A stretch of DNA of 64,000 nt from Heterodera schachtii (GCA_023374025.1 SIJG01000075.1:1-64000); one strand, 5' to 3'. Shown: positions 21,303-32,842, counted from the first letter of the stretch. Notes: generated by a model not told the origin, from the sequence alone. Program-made: numbers and translations.

Positions 21303-21963
21303 GGTTGAAAGTCAAATGGAAAAACTCTTCAAAAATTTAAAAATTACAATTTTACAAATTTTTTAAAGAAATTTTAGTCCTTTTTCGCAAATTATGCCGA
21401 GGATTAGTATTATGGGTTTAAAATGGGATTACCAAAAGTACGATAATATCAATTTTTTGAACTTTTTGGCTATAAATTTTTTCAAATTTTCAAAATTTTA
21501 CAGGCTGATAGATTGGGGGTTTTCTCTTTTTTCTATAGTTTTTTTTGTTTGCCGTATTTTTATGATTGAATTCTTTAAATTTTATTTTTTAGAAATTCTG
21601 AACAGTTGAGGAGTCCTTTGAATGAGCCTACGTTAATCCCGGCTTTTTCACGAGCAAAACTTCAAAATATGCAATTTTGGTATATTGTGAAAGCATTAAT
21701 TTGGCCCGGCAAGAATGGTAACAGTCTAAACAAAATATAAAATTTTACAAAATATATAAATATTATTTTCCTAAATTATAGTATCATAGGGGCATTCTAA
21801 TGTACAATATTGTACATTTTAATAATACAGTACTCCCCCCCCCCCATAGGCGCATTTCCGGTGTTATTACCAAAAAATGAGGCGCAATTACTGTATCATA
21901 GGGTATTCTAATGTACAAAAGTTACATTTTAATAATACTGTATCCCCCTTTTTGAATTTTCAG

Positions 21964-22136
21964 GTCTTAATTACCAAAAAATAAGCTGGCATTTCCGTTA
22001 CAGTGTCCAGGGGATGCAGAACCGAATGATCGGCACCGATCAAAAGTTCCCCGTGACAATCAGCAGAATTCCAACCATTTGTTTGCTGCTCGACAAAAAA
22101 GAGCTGAATTTGGAATATTTTAAATGGAATATTTAA
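21964..22136 (+). CDS. Orphan terminal exon, unknown protein
   Basis: After a TTTTCAG acceptor (21957-21963) a frame reads YQKISWHFRYSVQGMQNRMI then PVTISRIPTICLLLDKKELN and stops after FKWNI. It looks like authentic protein sequence but I recognise no family. It lies on the strand opposite to both SPRY exons. Confidence 0.35.
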
Positions 22137-22408
22137 TGCGAAAAAGATTTTTCAATTACAAAACTCATTTGAGATTCCAAGTTTTTTCACTAAATTTCGA
22201 ACTAAAATTTCGAAAAAAATTCTGCCAAAATGCAACAAAAACGAGTCATAGGAGCCGCAGAACTTTTTTTTCAAATTCCGAAATTTTGATGTAAAAACTC
22301 TAAACCAGAGGTTGGTTCCTTCCGAGATAAAGTTATTGCTCTGTCTGCCCATTGGTAGGACGCAACTTTTCTGATCAATCAATAAATTAATTGGACATAT
22401 AAACAAAC

Positions 22409-22687
22409 CCGTCCGTTGAGCGTGTAAATGATTTGGCGAGTTGCCAAAATGACGCCACAGCCGACCACGTCGCCTGTGTAAAATGACGAATTTCCAGCAG
22501 CGATCCAACGATTGCCCCATTTCGGCACACTTCCCTCAACATTATGGCCCCAAAAAGTGCCAAATTTCTCTGCGAATGTGACGCCGTAAGAGGACATTTC
22601 ATATCCGTACGTTTGGCCATAAGTTGGAAGCCATTCATGGGTCAGTGGAAAATGCGGGTCGACAAGCCAATCGAAATTTCGGTGAAC
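22409..22687 (-). pseudogene. SPRY domain exon, second copy
   Basis: A TTTTACAG acceptor is followed by [60 protein letters not shown] and LATRQIIYTLNGR. This is most of a SPRY domain ending at a probable GTTTGT donor at 22408. Sequence differs clearly from the exon at 21.1 kb, so these are two genes or gene relics, not a recent duplication. No N-terminal exon was located upstream because a word-filled element begins at about 22853. Confidence 0.65.
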
Positions 22688-22852
22688 CTGTAAAATGGTA
22701 AAATAATAATAAGCGCCACCAGAAAAATTTATTGTTAGAGTTTTAATGAAATTTGTTGTAAAAATTGAGTAAAAATGGCAAAAAAATTTTATGGGAATGA
22801 AAATAACCATTTGTCGGGCACAGGCCAAAATTCGAGGGGAGGAATCATTAGT

Positions 22853-22971
22853 GATGCTCGATAGTCTCGGTGCCGACTCGAGAAAAGTCTTGGGTCTTTT
22901 TGGTATCACTCCGAGTCTCGGAGTCGAGTCTCGGTCTTGAGTCTCAGGGGTCGAATCTCGTTTTCTTGAGT
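22853..22971. mobile_element. Word-filled insertion, GAGTCTCGG word
   Basis: Dense TCTCGG/GAGTCTCG words in both orientations. The right side abuts directly on an F-box-like exon at about 22972, so the insertion appears to have cut that exon. Similar GCCGAGACTC words recur at 23570-23630. Confidence 0.45.
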
Positions 22972-23209
22972 CTCTGTTGGTCCGTTGTCCAATTGCGCGA
23001 GACGAAAGCAAATGGACAAAATGGGAAGAAGAAGTGATTGATTGGGATTTTTTTGATCAGTCGAATCAAATTGACATTCATATTTATGATGAGGATGACA
23101 TCGGTGATGGGTAAGCCAATGCTTTTTTAAAAATTCAAATTTATTATGTATTTTCATTTTTAGGCTTCTCGACGCAACGCCCGGCCCAAGTGATCAGCAG
23201 AAGAAATGA
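22972..23209 (+). pseudogene. F-box-like family C-terminal fragment (A type)
   Basis: Exon 22972-23110 encodes LLVRCPIARDESKWTKWEEE and DIHIYDEDDIGDG, and the last exon 23164-23209 encodes LLDATPGPSDQQKK-stop, joined by a normal GG|GTAAG..TTTTAG intron. Everything upstream is missing, replaced by repeat DNA. The 3' flank to 23460 matches flanks at 34.4, 41.2 and 44.1 kb. Confidence 0.7.
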
Positions 23210-24178
23210 CTGAACGATTTGTTGAGAAATGTTCTATTTAATTGATGTGGAGTTGGATAATGAATTTGAGCCCGTCTGATGTATATAATATTGTTGTTTG
23301 TTGCAGTGATCACAAATTGTATTATATGTATATTTGCCTTTAGGATAAATTGACTGAAATTCCAGGCTTATTCTTTTGGTCTAATGATAAAGTCGGTGGT
23401 CACTTTTCTTCCAATAAATGGATTTTAATTACCATTTAAGAAAAGTGATGCACAGAATTCGGTAATACGACCGATGCTACGTACCCCCTCCCCTTTTTTG
23501 AAGCTTATATTTTAAAAAGTTTTAGCGAACTTAACCCTTTCTATAATGCTGAGGCTTGGGAAAATCCAGACTTTTCTGCTCAAAAACTCGGCGCCGAGAC
23601 TCTTGAACATTGCGAACCCGAGACTTTCTTGGTTCAACGACCAACGACGGACACTTACAGCAGCAGGGCATGACTGTCCACCACCACCACGCAATTTTGC
23701 TCCGAACTCAGTCGGCCCGTACTCAATCGTCCCGGCTCCTATTTTTACGATATTTTCAAACACTTTTTGCTGTTCATACAATTTCGTTTACTAACCTAAT
23801 TAACATAAATATTGTTAATCGTCAAATGTCTGTCCGTCCGATCCGCCGCTTTTGGCCGTCACATTCCATCCCATCCCACCATTTTCCCCAGTTGATTTGC
23901 TACCGATGGATGAGTAATCGAAGTGATCAGCGAAAATTGAAAATTATTTTCCTTCAGCGAAAATTGAAAATTGTTTGAATAAAGATAGTACGGTGGTGGT
24001 ATACGGTAGGGGTCAGTTCCGTCTTAGTAATTAAGGGAGTCGGTTCCGTCTCAAACATTTAGGACCCTTTTTTTTATTAAGCCTAGAAAAAATATCCGAC
24101 AAATTTTTAACATTTTTTTTTCGTCGGGACACAAATTATTAATGATTGCCCCCTTTTTGGTGGCTTTTTTATAACGAG
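23210..24178. other. 3' flank and repeat-rich spacer
   Basis: 23210-23460 is the family 3' flank (GATAAAGTCGGTGGTCAC and related). 23540-23980 contains short open frames of unclear nature. No recognisable gene. Confidence 0.4.
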
Positions 24179-24320
24179 TAGGACTCGACCTGGACCTGGA
24201 TCCAGGCCTGGATTTTTCCTGGACCTGTATTTTCCTGGGTTTTTGTCCAGGAAATCCAGGTCCAGGTCGAACATGGAATCCAAGTTCAGGTCCAGGCTTT
24301 TTTCAAAATACCGAGCTCTA
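24179..24320. mobile_element. hAT-like mini element, CCAGGTCCAGG word
   Basis: Left TAGGACTCGACCTGGACC, right TAGAGCTCGG in reverse complement, with 7 of 8 matching flanks ATAACGAG/ATAACGAC. The 142-bp body is almost entirely TCCAGGTC/GACCTGGA words. Confidence 0.65.
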
Positions 24321-24479
24321 ATAACGACATAGCACCGGGGTGGTTTAGGTTCGGACTTGAGTAAAGTAAATGATTTTTCTGTATTATTTTTTCATGTTTA
24401 TTAAACATTTAAATGAATTTCAATTTAGAATTAATTAAAATTAATTTTTATTAAAAATAAGATTTTAAAAAAATAATAA

Positions 24480-24905
24480 TTCCATTTATCCCCCGGGGGG
24501 ATAAATAGAGACGGGGGGATTATTTTCAACACCCTCAGAAAGGGGGACATAATTGGAGACAGGGCCTTTAATGGAGACAGGGCCTTAATTAGAGAATATA
24601 CGGTAACTTTTTTCATTGTCAACCAAATACAACTTTCTTGGTATCAGTATAAAGCTATAAATGTCCTCTATTATCCTGCAAATTGTGAAAAATTTTGTTA
24701 AGGTTCAAAAAAGTAGGGCCAGAAAAGTTGAAAAAACCAGGTTTTTACAGTTTTCTGGCCATAACTTTTTTTTTGAAGCTTAACCAAGTTTTTCAATGTT
24801 TTGCAGATTAATAGGGGACATTTAGAGCTTTAGAATGGTACCAAGAAAGTTGTATTTGGTTGACAATGAAAAAAGTTATAGTTCAAAAACTCGTCTGGCG
24901 CGAAA
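24480..24905. mobile_element. Fold-back repeats
   Basis: 24480-24606 is a G-rich segment (GGAGACAGGGCCTTAAT repeats) ending in the TACCGTA-type terminus. 24605-24905 is a fold-back of the AAAGTTATGGCC family: GTCAACCAAATACAACTTTC mirrored near 24845-24870. No gene. Confidence 0.5.
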
Positions 24906-24963
24906 ACGACCCCAACCCTCAAAGTGACCCCGACTCTCTCCGCGTTTCCAACGAAATTTGGCA

Positions 24964-25088
24964 GTATAAAAGGAACGGAATTTCGGCCAATTCCCACACA
25001 CACAATTCATTTTTCTTATTTCCGCCTTCCGTCGGCTGATGATCACCACATTTGACATCCTTCGTTATTATTTGTCGCCACGCCGTCT
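24964..25088 (+). promoter_or_regulatory. TATA box with short possible first exon
   Basis: GTATAAAAGGAACGG at about 24964 is followed 70 bp later by ATGATCACCACATTTGACAT, a 20-codon frame ending at 25099. It has the look of a compact promoter plus first exon, but no second exon can be linked. Confidence 0.3.
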
Positions 25089-25256
25089 TTTGAATTAAGT
25101 ATTTCAAATTTCAACATAATTTGATTAGTCCCTTCAGGGTTTTTAGTTAAACTCTTAAAAAAAACATTTTCCCCACCAAATTAACAAAAAAATAGCGAAA
25201 ATTTTTTTTGTTTTCAAAAATCATGAAAAAAAGTTTCTCCTAGTGTTTTTTCTGTT

Positions 25257-25510
25257 TCGTGCTGATCAGTGATCACGAATAGGGCACATCCATTTCGACC
25301 AATCTCGAAACACGGGCATGAATTCGAACCAAAAGTCTAAACTTCAAGTTTTTCTTCAAAACAACGACTTAAAAACAAAGAAATCAACTAAAAGTCATCA
25401 ATGCTTCAATAAAAAAAAATTGTTAGACCATTTTTGAGAGCAAAAACACGCAATTCAAAAAGTTAGAATTTTAGACTTTTTGTTCGAATTCGGGCCCGGG
25501 ATTCATAATT
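25257..25510. mobile_element. GATCACGAAT-type MITE
   Basis: TCAGTGATCACGAATAGGGC at the left, GACTTTTTGTTCGAATTCGG at the right; these subterminal blocks are mirrored in the elements at 35.57 and 42.66 kb and appear as halves at 46.46, 51.95, 58.35, 61.50 and 63.68 kb. Confidence 0.6.
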
Positions 25511-25739
25511 GGCCTAAATGGAATGCCATTTTTGTGAAAAACTTTCCAATGACATTTTCTGGGTTTTCCCGAACTTACTTTTTTTCACGCCATGTAAAAA
25601 TGCCGAAAATTTGTTGCGGCTTCCCGACTTTTCACAATTAATGTCTTTGCATTTACCATATACCAATTCTCCATTACATTTTAGCTCAGTATCCCAGCTT
25701 CTGTCTTCTGTATACCAATCCGTCTACAATTTGGCCGAA

Positions 25740-26904
25740 ATGACTGTGGACATCGTCACGCCGGGCACCACCCAAACAGCGACCAGGACAAGGACGAGGA
25801 CGAGGAGGACTGCTTCACGCCGTCGCGCGTCAACAGCAGCGCGTTCGGTGAGCCGTCCCTGGCGGTAGGGGTCGGTCAACTGCGTCCAATGAGACAACTT
25901 TATGAAGCCATCACATTTTTCGGCACTTTTGCTGTTTTGTGATCCCCTACCGATGCTTGCTGTTTGGTGAATCCCGAAAAGACAGAAAAAGTCTTTTTGG
26001 CTTCTTAAAGTTTTCTCAAACTCAGTTGGCGCCCGCTTCAGTCCCTGGCGCTTTTTTTTTGCTCTAATTAATCATTCCGTGTCTCATTTTACGCCCCGCC
26101 GTTGTTCAGAGAGCTCGTCGACGACAGGGCGCCTCAACCAACAACAGACGGACCGCGCCAGTGCGTGGTCGAAGCAACGCCCGTGCGCGTGTGAGTGCAG
26201 CGGTGCGCCGCGCGTCATCACGTCGGCAGGGGAACAACAACGACGGGACCAGCACGAGGAAGAAGCGCGGCTCGGCGATGCGTCGACCGGTCAAGCTCAA
26301 ACCGCTCCTTGGACGACCGAAGGGATCGCGCAAATCGAGGGCAGCGCCGCGCACTGCTGGACAAAAGCGTGGCCGTGGACGTCCGAAGACCGTGAAAAAA
26401 GGCCGTGCCAGACGGGGGAGGAGCGCTGCACAGCAGCAGACGACAACGGCCGATGCAGCCACCAACACTGACGCAACCGGAGCGGCGACTGTGACAACGG
26501 ACGCGGCGACCACTGCGACTACTCAAGCGACAACGACGACCGCGGCTGGAGCGACGGTGACCAACGCCAACGAACCCGGTGCGACTACGACGGCGACGGC
26601 TGCGACGACCAATACTGAAGCGACCGCTGCGACGACTCCGGCGACCGCGGATGGGGCCGTGGCGACTAACACTGACGCAACCGGATCGCCGACTGCGACA
26701 ACGGATGCGGCGACGAACACTGAGGCGCCCGCTGCTGCGACTGCTCCGACGACAACGACGACGACCGCGGATGGAGCGGCGGCGACTAACACTGATGCAA
26801 CCGGAGCGGCGACTACTCCGACGACAAATGCGGCGACCAATACTGAGGCGCCCGCTGCGACTACTCCGGCGACAGGGACAACCGCGGATGTGGCGTTGGA
26901 TTAG
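25740..26904 (+). CDS. AT-hook protein with Ala/Thr-rich tail
   Basis: Two exons, 25740-25847 and 26110-26904, phase 0, product 300 aa. Residues 1-36 start MTVDIVTPGTTQTATRTRTR. Exon 2 begins RARRRQGASTNNRRT and carries AT-hook motifs: LLGRPKGSR and KRGRGRPKTVKKGRARRGR, the core RGRP binding the minor groove of AT-rich DNA. From about residue 150 the protein is a degenerate repeat of AATNTDATGAATT-like units made of Ala, Thr, Asn and Asp. The layout suggests a chromatin or nucleolar protein with a flexible tail. The coding region is GC-rich against AT-rich surroundings. A related gene follows 1.3 kb downstream. The start is chosen because it gives an intact spliced frame; function is inferred only from the AT-hooks. 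Confidence 0.65.
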
Positions 26905-28222
26905 CATCATGGCACAACAACAGAAGAAGGATAAGAAGTTGTCATTATCGGATTGATCATTTGAATTGTACATATGTGTTTCGTTGATGTGTCTGTTGTA
27001 TCATGTATTGATCAATATCCGATCACTTGAATTGTATGTATTGGTGATATGCGTGTATGCGGTGTGGATATAAACTAATCAAAGTCTTGTAAATTGGACC
27101 AAACATGAAAAAATAGGTAAAAATTTTGCGGGTAAAAAAAGCTATACCTACAAAATTTCATTATTTTCAAAAAAAAAAATTGGTTCTAGTCGGTTTTACG
27201 CGTCCCATGACATTTTGTGTCCATGGCGAGGATGGCATTCCGAGCCTCAAAAAATTTTCGGAAATCGGGATTCCGTGCCGTCCCTGTTCCCATGGTATTT
27301 TAGCCGTCATAATAGCTTAGGGTTGCTTTAGCACATTTCGATAATCAAAGTATACAATCAAGAACAATTAGACGATTCGAAAGGTATAAAATTTCGATTG
27401 ACGGTTCGAGAAAAAAAAACTGTTTTTGTGACGGGTAAATGATGGGACGCGTAAACTGTTGTTGGGACGCGTAAACTGTGATGGGACGCGTAAACTGTTG
27501 TTGGGACGCGTAAACTGTGATGGGACGCGTAAAGTGTCATGGGACGCGTAAAATGTCATGGGACGCGTAAAACCGACTAGAACAAAAATTTTTGCAATCA
27601 AAAGGGTCCAGCTTTGGTTTTGTCAACTCTACGCTGATATGATACCCAAATGGATGGTTTTGTTTAGGTTTTATCTGCTTAAATACGCAAAAAAGTGTAG
27701 TTTATTTGTCAGTCGTTTCAAATGGTATAAATTGCAGAAAGTTGAAGTTTTTTTTGTTCGAATTCATCAAATTCATTCTTTTCCCTTTCTTCTGTTCATT
27801 TCAGACCGTTTTTCCAATTTTAATGGTTCTATATCTTTTTTTCTTTTTTGACAATTTAGCTAAGAGCATTTTATAGAAAAACAAAAAGAACGCTAAACGC
27901 TTATTGTTAAAAAAAAACTGTTTTTTAAGGCTTCGACCAAAATAGGTAAATCAGTGCATAGATTTTTTCGTTTTAATTTCAGGTACGTTAATTTCGAGGC
28001 AAAAACAGCCTAAAAAATTCTCTAGAGTCCCCCCCCCCCCATTAAGATTTTTACAGGAAATTTGCATTTGCCGCTTTCACTCTCTTTTCAAGTCGGCTTT
28101 ATCCCTGATTTTAATTGTTCCAATTAAATTTTAGGGGTTACACATTTCCCTTTCCTCTTTCCCCTCTCTGTTGCTATCACAACACAATTCCAATTCGTCA
28201 ACAGCTTCTTCTTCACTCATCG
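26905..28222. other. Spacer between the two AT-hook genes
   Basis: Contains the minisatellite-bearing TIR element at 27183-27584. Other open frames (27558-27851) are low-complexity. No gene is seen. Confidence 0.5.
27183..27584. mobile_element. TIR element with GGGACGCGTAAA minisatellite
   Basis: The left end TTCTAGTCGGTTTTACGCGT is mirrored at the right end (27550-27584). Toward the right, TGGGACGCGTAAACTG-type units of about 20 bp repeat seven times (27440-27570). The terminal repeat itself contains the unit, so the array looks like an expanded terminus. Confidence 0.7.
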
Positions 28223-29070
28223 ATGCGGTGTTTGACTTATGAAAGATCGGTGATCTTTTCCCCCCATTTTCATGCGCTTTTTCCGCCCGCCACCATTCAT
28301 TTTTCCCCTACTCCCCCGTTCAGCGTAATCGTCATACGACTTCCCGTACTGCTTCGCGAACTCGTCATGTGACTTACGGTACTGCTTCGCGAACTCGTCA
28401 TGTGACTTCCCGTACTGTTTCGCGAACTCGTCTTGCGACTTCCAACATTGTTGCTCCGCGAACTCGTCGCGCGACTTCCAGTACTGCTTCGCGAGCTCGT
28501 CGCGCGACTTCCAATACTGCTTCAACTACTGTTTCTGGCCGTAGTCGCAGCCGTTCAAGACGCCGTAGCAGCGGCCGTGCTCGAGTTCAAGAAGCGGTGC
28601 GCCGCACGTTACGTCAGCAGGGCAACAACAACGGCGGCAACGCGACCAAGAAGAGGCAGAAGCGGGGCTTGGCGATGCGTCGTCCGCTCAAGCTCAAACC
28701 GCTCCGTGGACGGCCGAGGGGATCGCGCATATCAAGGGCGGCGCCGCGCACTGCTGGACAAAAGCGTGGCCGTGGACGTCCGAGGGTTGTGACAAAACGC
28801 CGTGCCCGACGGGGGAAGAGCGCTGCACAGCAGCAGACGACAACGGCAGATGCAGCCACCAACACTGACGCGCACATGGCAACTATTCCGGAGATGACGA
28901 CCGCGGATGGGGCGGCGGCGACTAACACTGACACAACCGGAGCGGCGACTACTCCGACGACAAATAAACTCAAAAACTTTTTTTGCGGCGCGCTTTTTCC
29001 AAAAAAATTTTTTGTGAACGGTGGGCCGACGGCGCCGGTGGGCGCCGTCGGTAAAAATTTTGAAATTTGA
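28223..29070 (+). pseudogene. AT-hook protein, second copy, truncated by repeat
   Basis: Probable first exon 28223-28249 (MRCLTYERS), second from 28324 after CCGTTCAG. Exon 2 begins with six 11-residue repeats of the SRTRHVTSRTA type, then the same core as the first gene: QQGNNN, KLKPLRGRPRGSR, GQKRGRGRPRVVTKRRARRG. The tail (ADAATNTDAH, AAATNTDTTGAATT) stops after TTN at about 28963, where a GC-rich hairpin repeat begins and supplies foreign residues and the stop at 29068. It has lost most of the Ala/Thr tail. Whether the shortened protein is made is unknown. Confidence 0.55.
28345..28525 (+). repeat. 33-bp tandem repeat inside AT-hook gene 2
   Basis: Units of 33 bp (GCTTCGCGAACTCGTCATGT...) occur five to six times in frame, adding basic 11-aa modules. 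Gene 1 lacks this array. Confidence 0.8.
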
Positions 29071-29170
29071 GCGTATCTTGTTAACAAATTTAAGCAAAAA
29101 ATGTAAAAATTTTGCGATTTTAAGCCTATTTTTTAATAAAAATTGGGGGCGGGGTAGGCGTCGCCGTGCG
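28964..29170. repeat. GC-rich hairpin repeat, copy 4 (inverted)
   Basis: Hairpin CCGACGGCGCC/GGCGCCGTCGG at 29026-29051 with the family flank TTTTTGCGGCGCGCTTTTTC in opposite orientation to copies 1-3. It interrupts the AT-hook gene. Confidence 0.65.
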
Positions 29171-29424
29171 GGTGAAAAGGTGCGAATTTTAAACATATAT
29201 TAAAAATCTACACTTACATTATATTTTTAAAATGTTAATTTTTGAAAAATTAAAACAAAAACAAATACTTGGAGGGGAACTGATCTAACGAAAAATCAGG
29301 AACGGATGCAAGAGCATAACCCACTGGAACACCAATGTAATTACGATTACTAAGCAAAAAGTTATAATGAGATTTAAATTTAAATTTACCATAAGCCGAT
29401 CATTAAGGATTTTTTCACTATGAA

Positions 29425-29556
29425 AACTCAATCTTTAGGGGTGTATTTTTCTCGAAGTTTCGAGCATTTTCACGAAGCTCGAAGCACGAAGTTCGAAGCC
29501 CAAAAAACGCGAAGTTTTCGAAGCACGAAGCTCGAAGTTTCGCCCACCCCTGCACC
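29425..29556. mobile_element. hAT-like fragment, CGAAGCTC word
   Basis: TCAATCTTTAGGGGTGTATT (shared with the interior of the 3850-4933 element, opposite orientation), then GAAGCTCGAAGCACGAAGTT-type words, ending GCCCACCCCTG, the complement of a CAGGGGTGGGC terminus. The other terminus is missing. Confidence 0.6.
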
Positions 29557-29963
29557 GGATGGAAGGGGGGGCGGGGGCGAGTGGGCAGCAGGGGACAGAA
29601 AAGCGGATGAGTGGGAAGCATCGATCGGGATCGGGACACATCACTGAAAGCCCCCCTCTCCCTCCATCCCCCGAGGGGAGGGGCGGGGGGAAGCGGTTGT
29701 CAACCAAAAGTGAAAAGAGATAATTTGAAACACTAAAATTTGAATCAAAAAACTTTAAGATTGGCCAAAAGTCGATGGCAAATGGCAAGAAAAAAACATT
29801 TTTTTTTCGTCGGGACACCAATTCTTGACCATTGCCCTTTAATTTGTGATTTTGAGCCAATTTTTAAGAAAACAAATGATTTTAGGGCAGGCCCGGCGGT
29901 GCTGTTAGACACAGATGTGTAAAATTTTGGAAATTTGAGTGACATTACGACACTGCTTCTCCA

Positions 29964-31063
29964 CCGTTTGGACTAGAGACCGGACAACTGGGGTCGGAGG
30001 GATCCTGAGTCGGGATCCAGACTGAATCCCGATCCCGATAAATCCCGAACATTTTGGAAAAACGTTGGGGACGGATCCTGAGTCGGGATCCAGACCAAAT
30101 CCCGATCCCGATCAATCCCGAAGAATTTTTTTCGTGATCCCGCGGGATTATCGGGATTTGCCAAAACTCAAATTTTTTACTTTTTGTGCCATGTTTGTTC
30201 AAATGCTCATCTAATATTTATAATTGGTCAAATCGATCGAGAAAAATAGTGATGGGAATTATATCAGGTTTTTATAGAAATTTGGGTATTTTTGCCTCCG
30301 ATGATAATTTTTAACAATTTTGAAGAAAGTTAGCAAACCGTCAAGTGCATCGGAATCAAAAAATCGATTTTTAACAATTTTTTTTTGCAGCGAATTTTTT
30401 CAAAAACTTTAGGGGTACAAGGGGGAGTCCGGCGGTGGCGATAGTCGCCGCCGGGAAAATTTTGAAGATTTAAAATGTAATTTGATAACAGAATTTATCC
30501 AAAAAGTTTCCATATTTTGTGATTTTGATCTATTTTATAAGAAAATAATGGGTTTTTAGGTTTGGCGGTGCCGAAAGGCATCGAAGGAAAAATACGTAGA
30601 CAGCAATTTTTATTCTGATTTTTGGAAAAATTCTTAGAAATTGTTGTGCCATGATTAATTTTTGATAATTCTTTTTTTGAAAGAAATAAAAGTCACAAAA
30701 TGGCCAACTTTTTTATCAAATTTTGAAAATTTTATTGGAATTCTGGAGACCCGGGAAAGTTTTTTGAGTTTTTTAAAGAAAAATTAGCAAATGACTATAT
30801 TTTTTCATTTAAAATTCAAGATCTTAATTAAAAAATGGAGATTTTTCGAAAAATATCGTGACTTCAATCCCGCGGGATCCCGTGGAATTGTAAAATGGTC
30901 GGGAGGGATCCTGGTTCGGGATCCCGATGAAATCCCGATCCCGATCAATCCCGATGAATTCCAAAAATCGTTCGGGACGGATCCCGATGTCGGGATCGCG
31001 AATTTAATCCCGCGGGATCCCGAAGAAATCCCGCGGGGTCCCGATCCCGTCCGGTCTCTTTTG
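29964..31063. mobile_element. hAT-like element, CCCGATCC word
   Basis: Left TAGAGACCGGACAACTGG, right AGAGACCGGACGGGATCGGG in reverse complement. Both ends are filled with ATCCCGATCCCGATCAATCC words (29995-30135 and 30870-31055). It contains a GC-rich hairpin repeat at 30429. No clean 8-bp duplication was seen at the ends. Confidence 0.6.
30429..30454. repeat. GC-rich hairpin repeat, copy 5
   Basis: CCGGCGGTGGCGA-TAG-TCGCCGCCGG in the orientation of copy 4. A weaker hairpin (GGCGGTGCCGAAAGGCATCG) follows at about 30562. Confidence 0.7.
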
Positions 31064-31606
31064 ATTGTGAATGTGAAAAAAGTCAAAATTATGTATTCAC
31101 ATGGTGAAAAAACGCTGGTATGAATTCAATGGAATTGCAAAATTGAGTAATTAACATGTTCATTAGCTGGGCACTAAAGTCCAATTAGTAGATGGACATT
31201 TTAGTTGCAGATTGAGTTTTTCATTTTTGGGGTTTTTTTTTTATTATTTCCATCAAATTCATTTGGCAATTAATTAGTTTTACTTTTTTTTCGCTCGTTT
31301 TAATGAGCGTGTTTTCTCACTGTAAAAGTCAAAATGATCAAATTAATTCACATATTTACAATTAGCTAATAATTTGACTGATGGAATGATAGCCTATTAA
31401 CTCATAAAAGATTTTTATGAAATCTTTTGATGCATTTAACACTTCGTTCATTCAAATAAAAAGTCAATTACGGCTTCAGAAAAACACCAAAGTTATCCTA
31501 AAGGCATATACATATATAACACAAATTAAAGTTGATCACTGGGCTCAAATTCGTTCTCCAACTCCGCAATTCAAATTGATCGATCACTTCTCAACAAATC
31601 ATTCAT

Positions 31607-32802
31607 TCACTTCTGTTGATCACTTGGGCCGGGAGTTGAGTCGAGAAGCCTAAAAATAGAAAATATATATATAAATTTGGATTTATGAAAAAACATTCAC
31701 TCACCAATCTCCGATTTCATCCTCACGATAATTATGAATGCAAATCTGATTCCATTGGTCATAAGTTTGCCAGTCAATCGCTTCCTTTTCCCATTTGCTT
31801 TCGTCTCGCGCAATTGGACAACGGACCAACAGAAAAAGTGGTTATAGTCAGTTCTTTTCAATGCCAATTGTTCACGAGTCAATTCATTGATCAGATCAAA
31901 GGGCACAACGAAGTCAACAGAATAACGAAACCAAATGGAGACAATGAAATTGACGGGGGAAGAAGCATTGGCAAAAGCCTGAAATATGGGAAAATAGATT
32001 AAAGAAAAACGAAATGAAAGCACCGTTTTGAAGGGTTCAATATTCAACGGCCAATTCCCATCCGTGTACAACGAGCATTTTAACAATTTTGGCACATTGT
32101 CCGGACGGGCAGTGAAAAGCCATTTGGCCACCGCTTGTCCATCCGAGGCCGTGGCACTGTCATCGGCACGGAAATACGGCGAAGAAACCAGCATAATTGG
32201 CACTGATAACGCGACGCGATGTACAATCATTGAGAATTGACGGGACGAATTGACGCAAACGGTGGAAAATTGCGGCGGACAATTCCATCACGCGAAAGTT
32301 TTTTCCGAGCAATGGCCAAATCTTGTGCAAAATAAACTCTGAAATGCGACCATTATTTTGGTCGATGAAACTAAAAATGAATAGGATGTGTTGTCTAAAC
32401 TTTAGACATTTAGCAAATTTACGAGATTCGATGCGTTCGAATCCGATGACTTCGCGTGGCAATTGGATTTACGGAATTGGCAATGTTTCTCCATTGAAAT
32501 TGATAATTTCCATTTTCTTCGTGCCATTTTCTTCAATTTTGCTTCGAATTTGAATATATTTAAATGTCCTTTTTCGCGTTTTGAAGTGTTCATCGACGTA
32601 AAAATTGAATCTGTGGCTGATCAGTGCAATTCCGAAGCCAAGTTGACGCGGAGAGATCAAATCGAACACACAAAGCCAACAATCGGAAGAGATAAAACTG
32701 AAAAAAAAGAAAACAAATATAAAATTTAAAATTGGCATTTTTAATTTAATTTTACATTGCTTTAGCCATCTTTTCCTCCGCTTCTTTTCGGCGGTCAGAA
32801 AA
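31607..32802 (-). pseudogene. F-box-like family gene A3, decayed
   Basis: All exons of the A plan are recognisable: SSDCWLCVFDLISPRQLGFG, HKIWPLLGKNFRVMEL, DDSATASDGQAVAKWLFT, FANASSPVNFIVSIWFRY, LINELTREQLALKR, and last exon LLDSTPGPSDQQK. The first exon has lost its start codon (TTTTCTGACCG in place of ATGTCTGACCG). Exon 2 has a 1-nt deletion near its donor, the next exon lacks about 29 residues and has a 1-nt insertion at FPC, and exon 5 has another frameshift. It is clearly not functional. It is divergent to A6 and shares the promoter cassette at 32.8-33.0 kb. Confidence 0.7.
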
Positions 32803-32842
32803 GTGAGTGATGAATGAAAGAAAATGGAAGGGGAGTGATGGC

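Larger units (their letters stand above)
29071..31606. other. Repeat-rich stretch without genes
   Basis: Holds the CGAAGCTC element (29.4 kb) and the CCCGATCC element (29.96-31.06 kb). 31.1-31.6 kb is AT-rich with the 3' flank of A3. Open frames here translate repeated words and are not genes. Confidence 0.55.

Noticed and set aside
26218..26973. Long minus-strand frame opposite the first AT-hook gene
   Set aside because: Ser/Arg/Cys-rich translation of a GC-rich repeat; the plus-strand frame has AT-hooks and proper splicing.
27227..27288. Possible 62-bp minimal hAT element (CGAGGATGGCATTCCGAG ... CAGGGACGGCACGG in reverse)
   Set aside because: The ends look right and the right end resembles CAGGGATGGCACGG at 4264, but the flanks match at only 6 of 8 bases and the body is too short to judge.
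29418..31123. Several 60-140-codon frames around 29.4-31.1 kb
   Set aside because: They are encoded by repeated words (CGAAGCTC, CCCGATCC) and change frame at each word; not genes.
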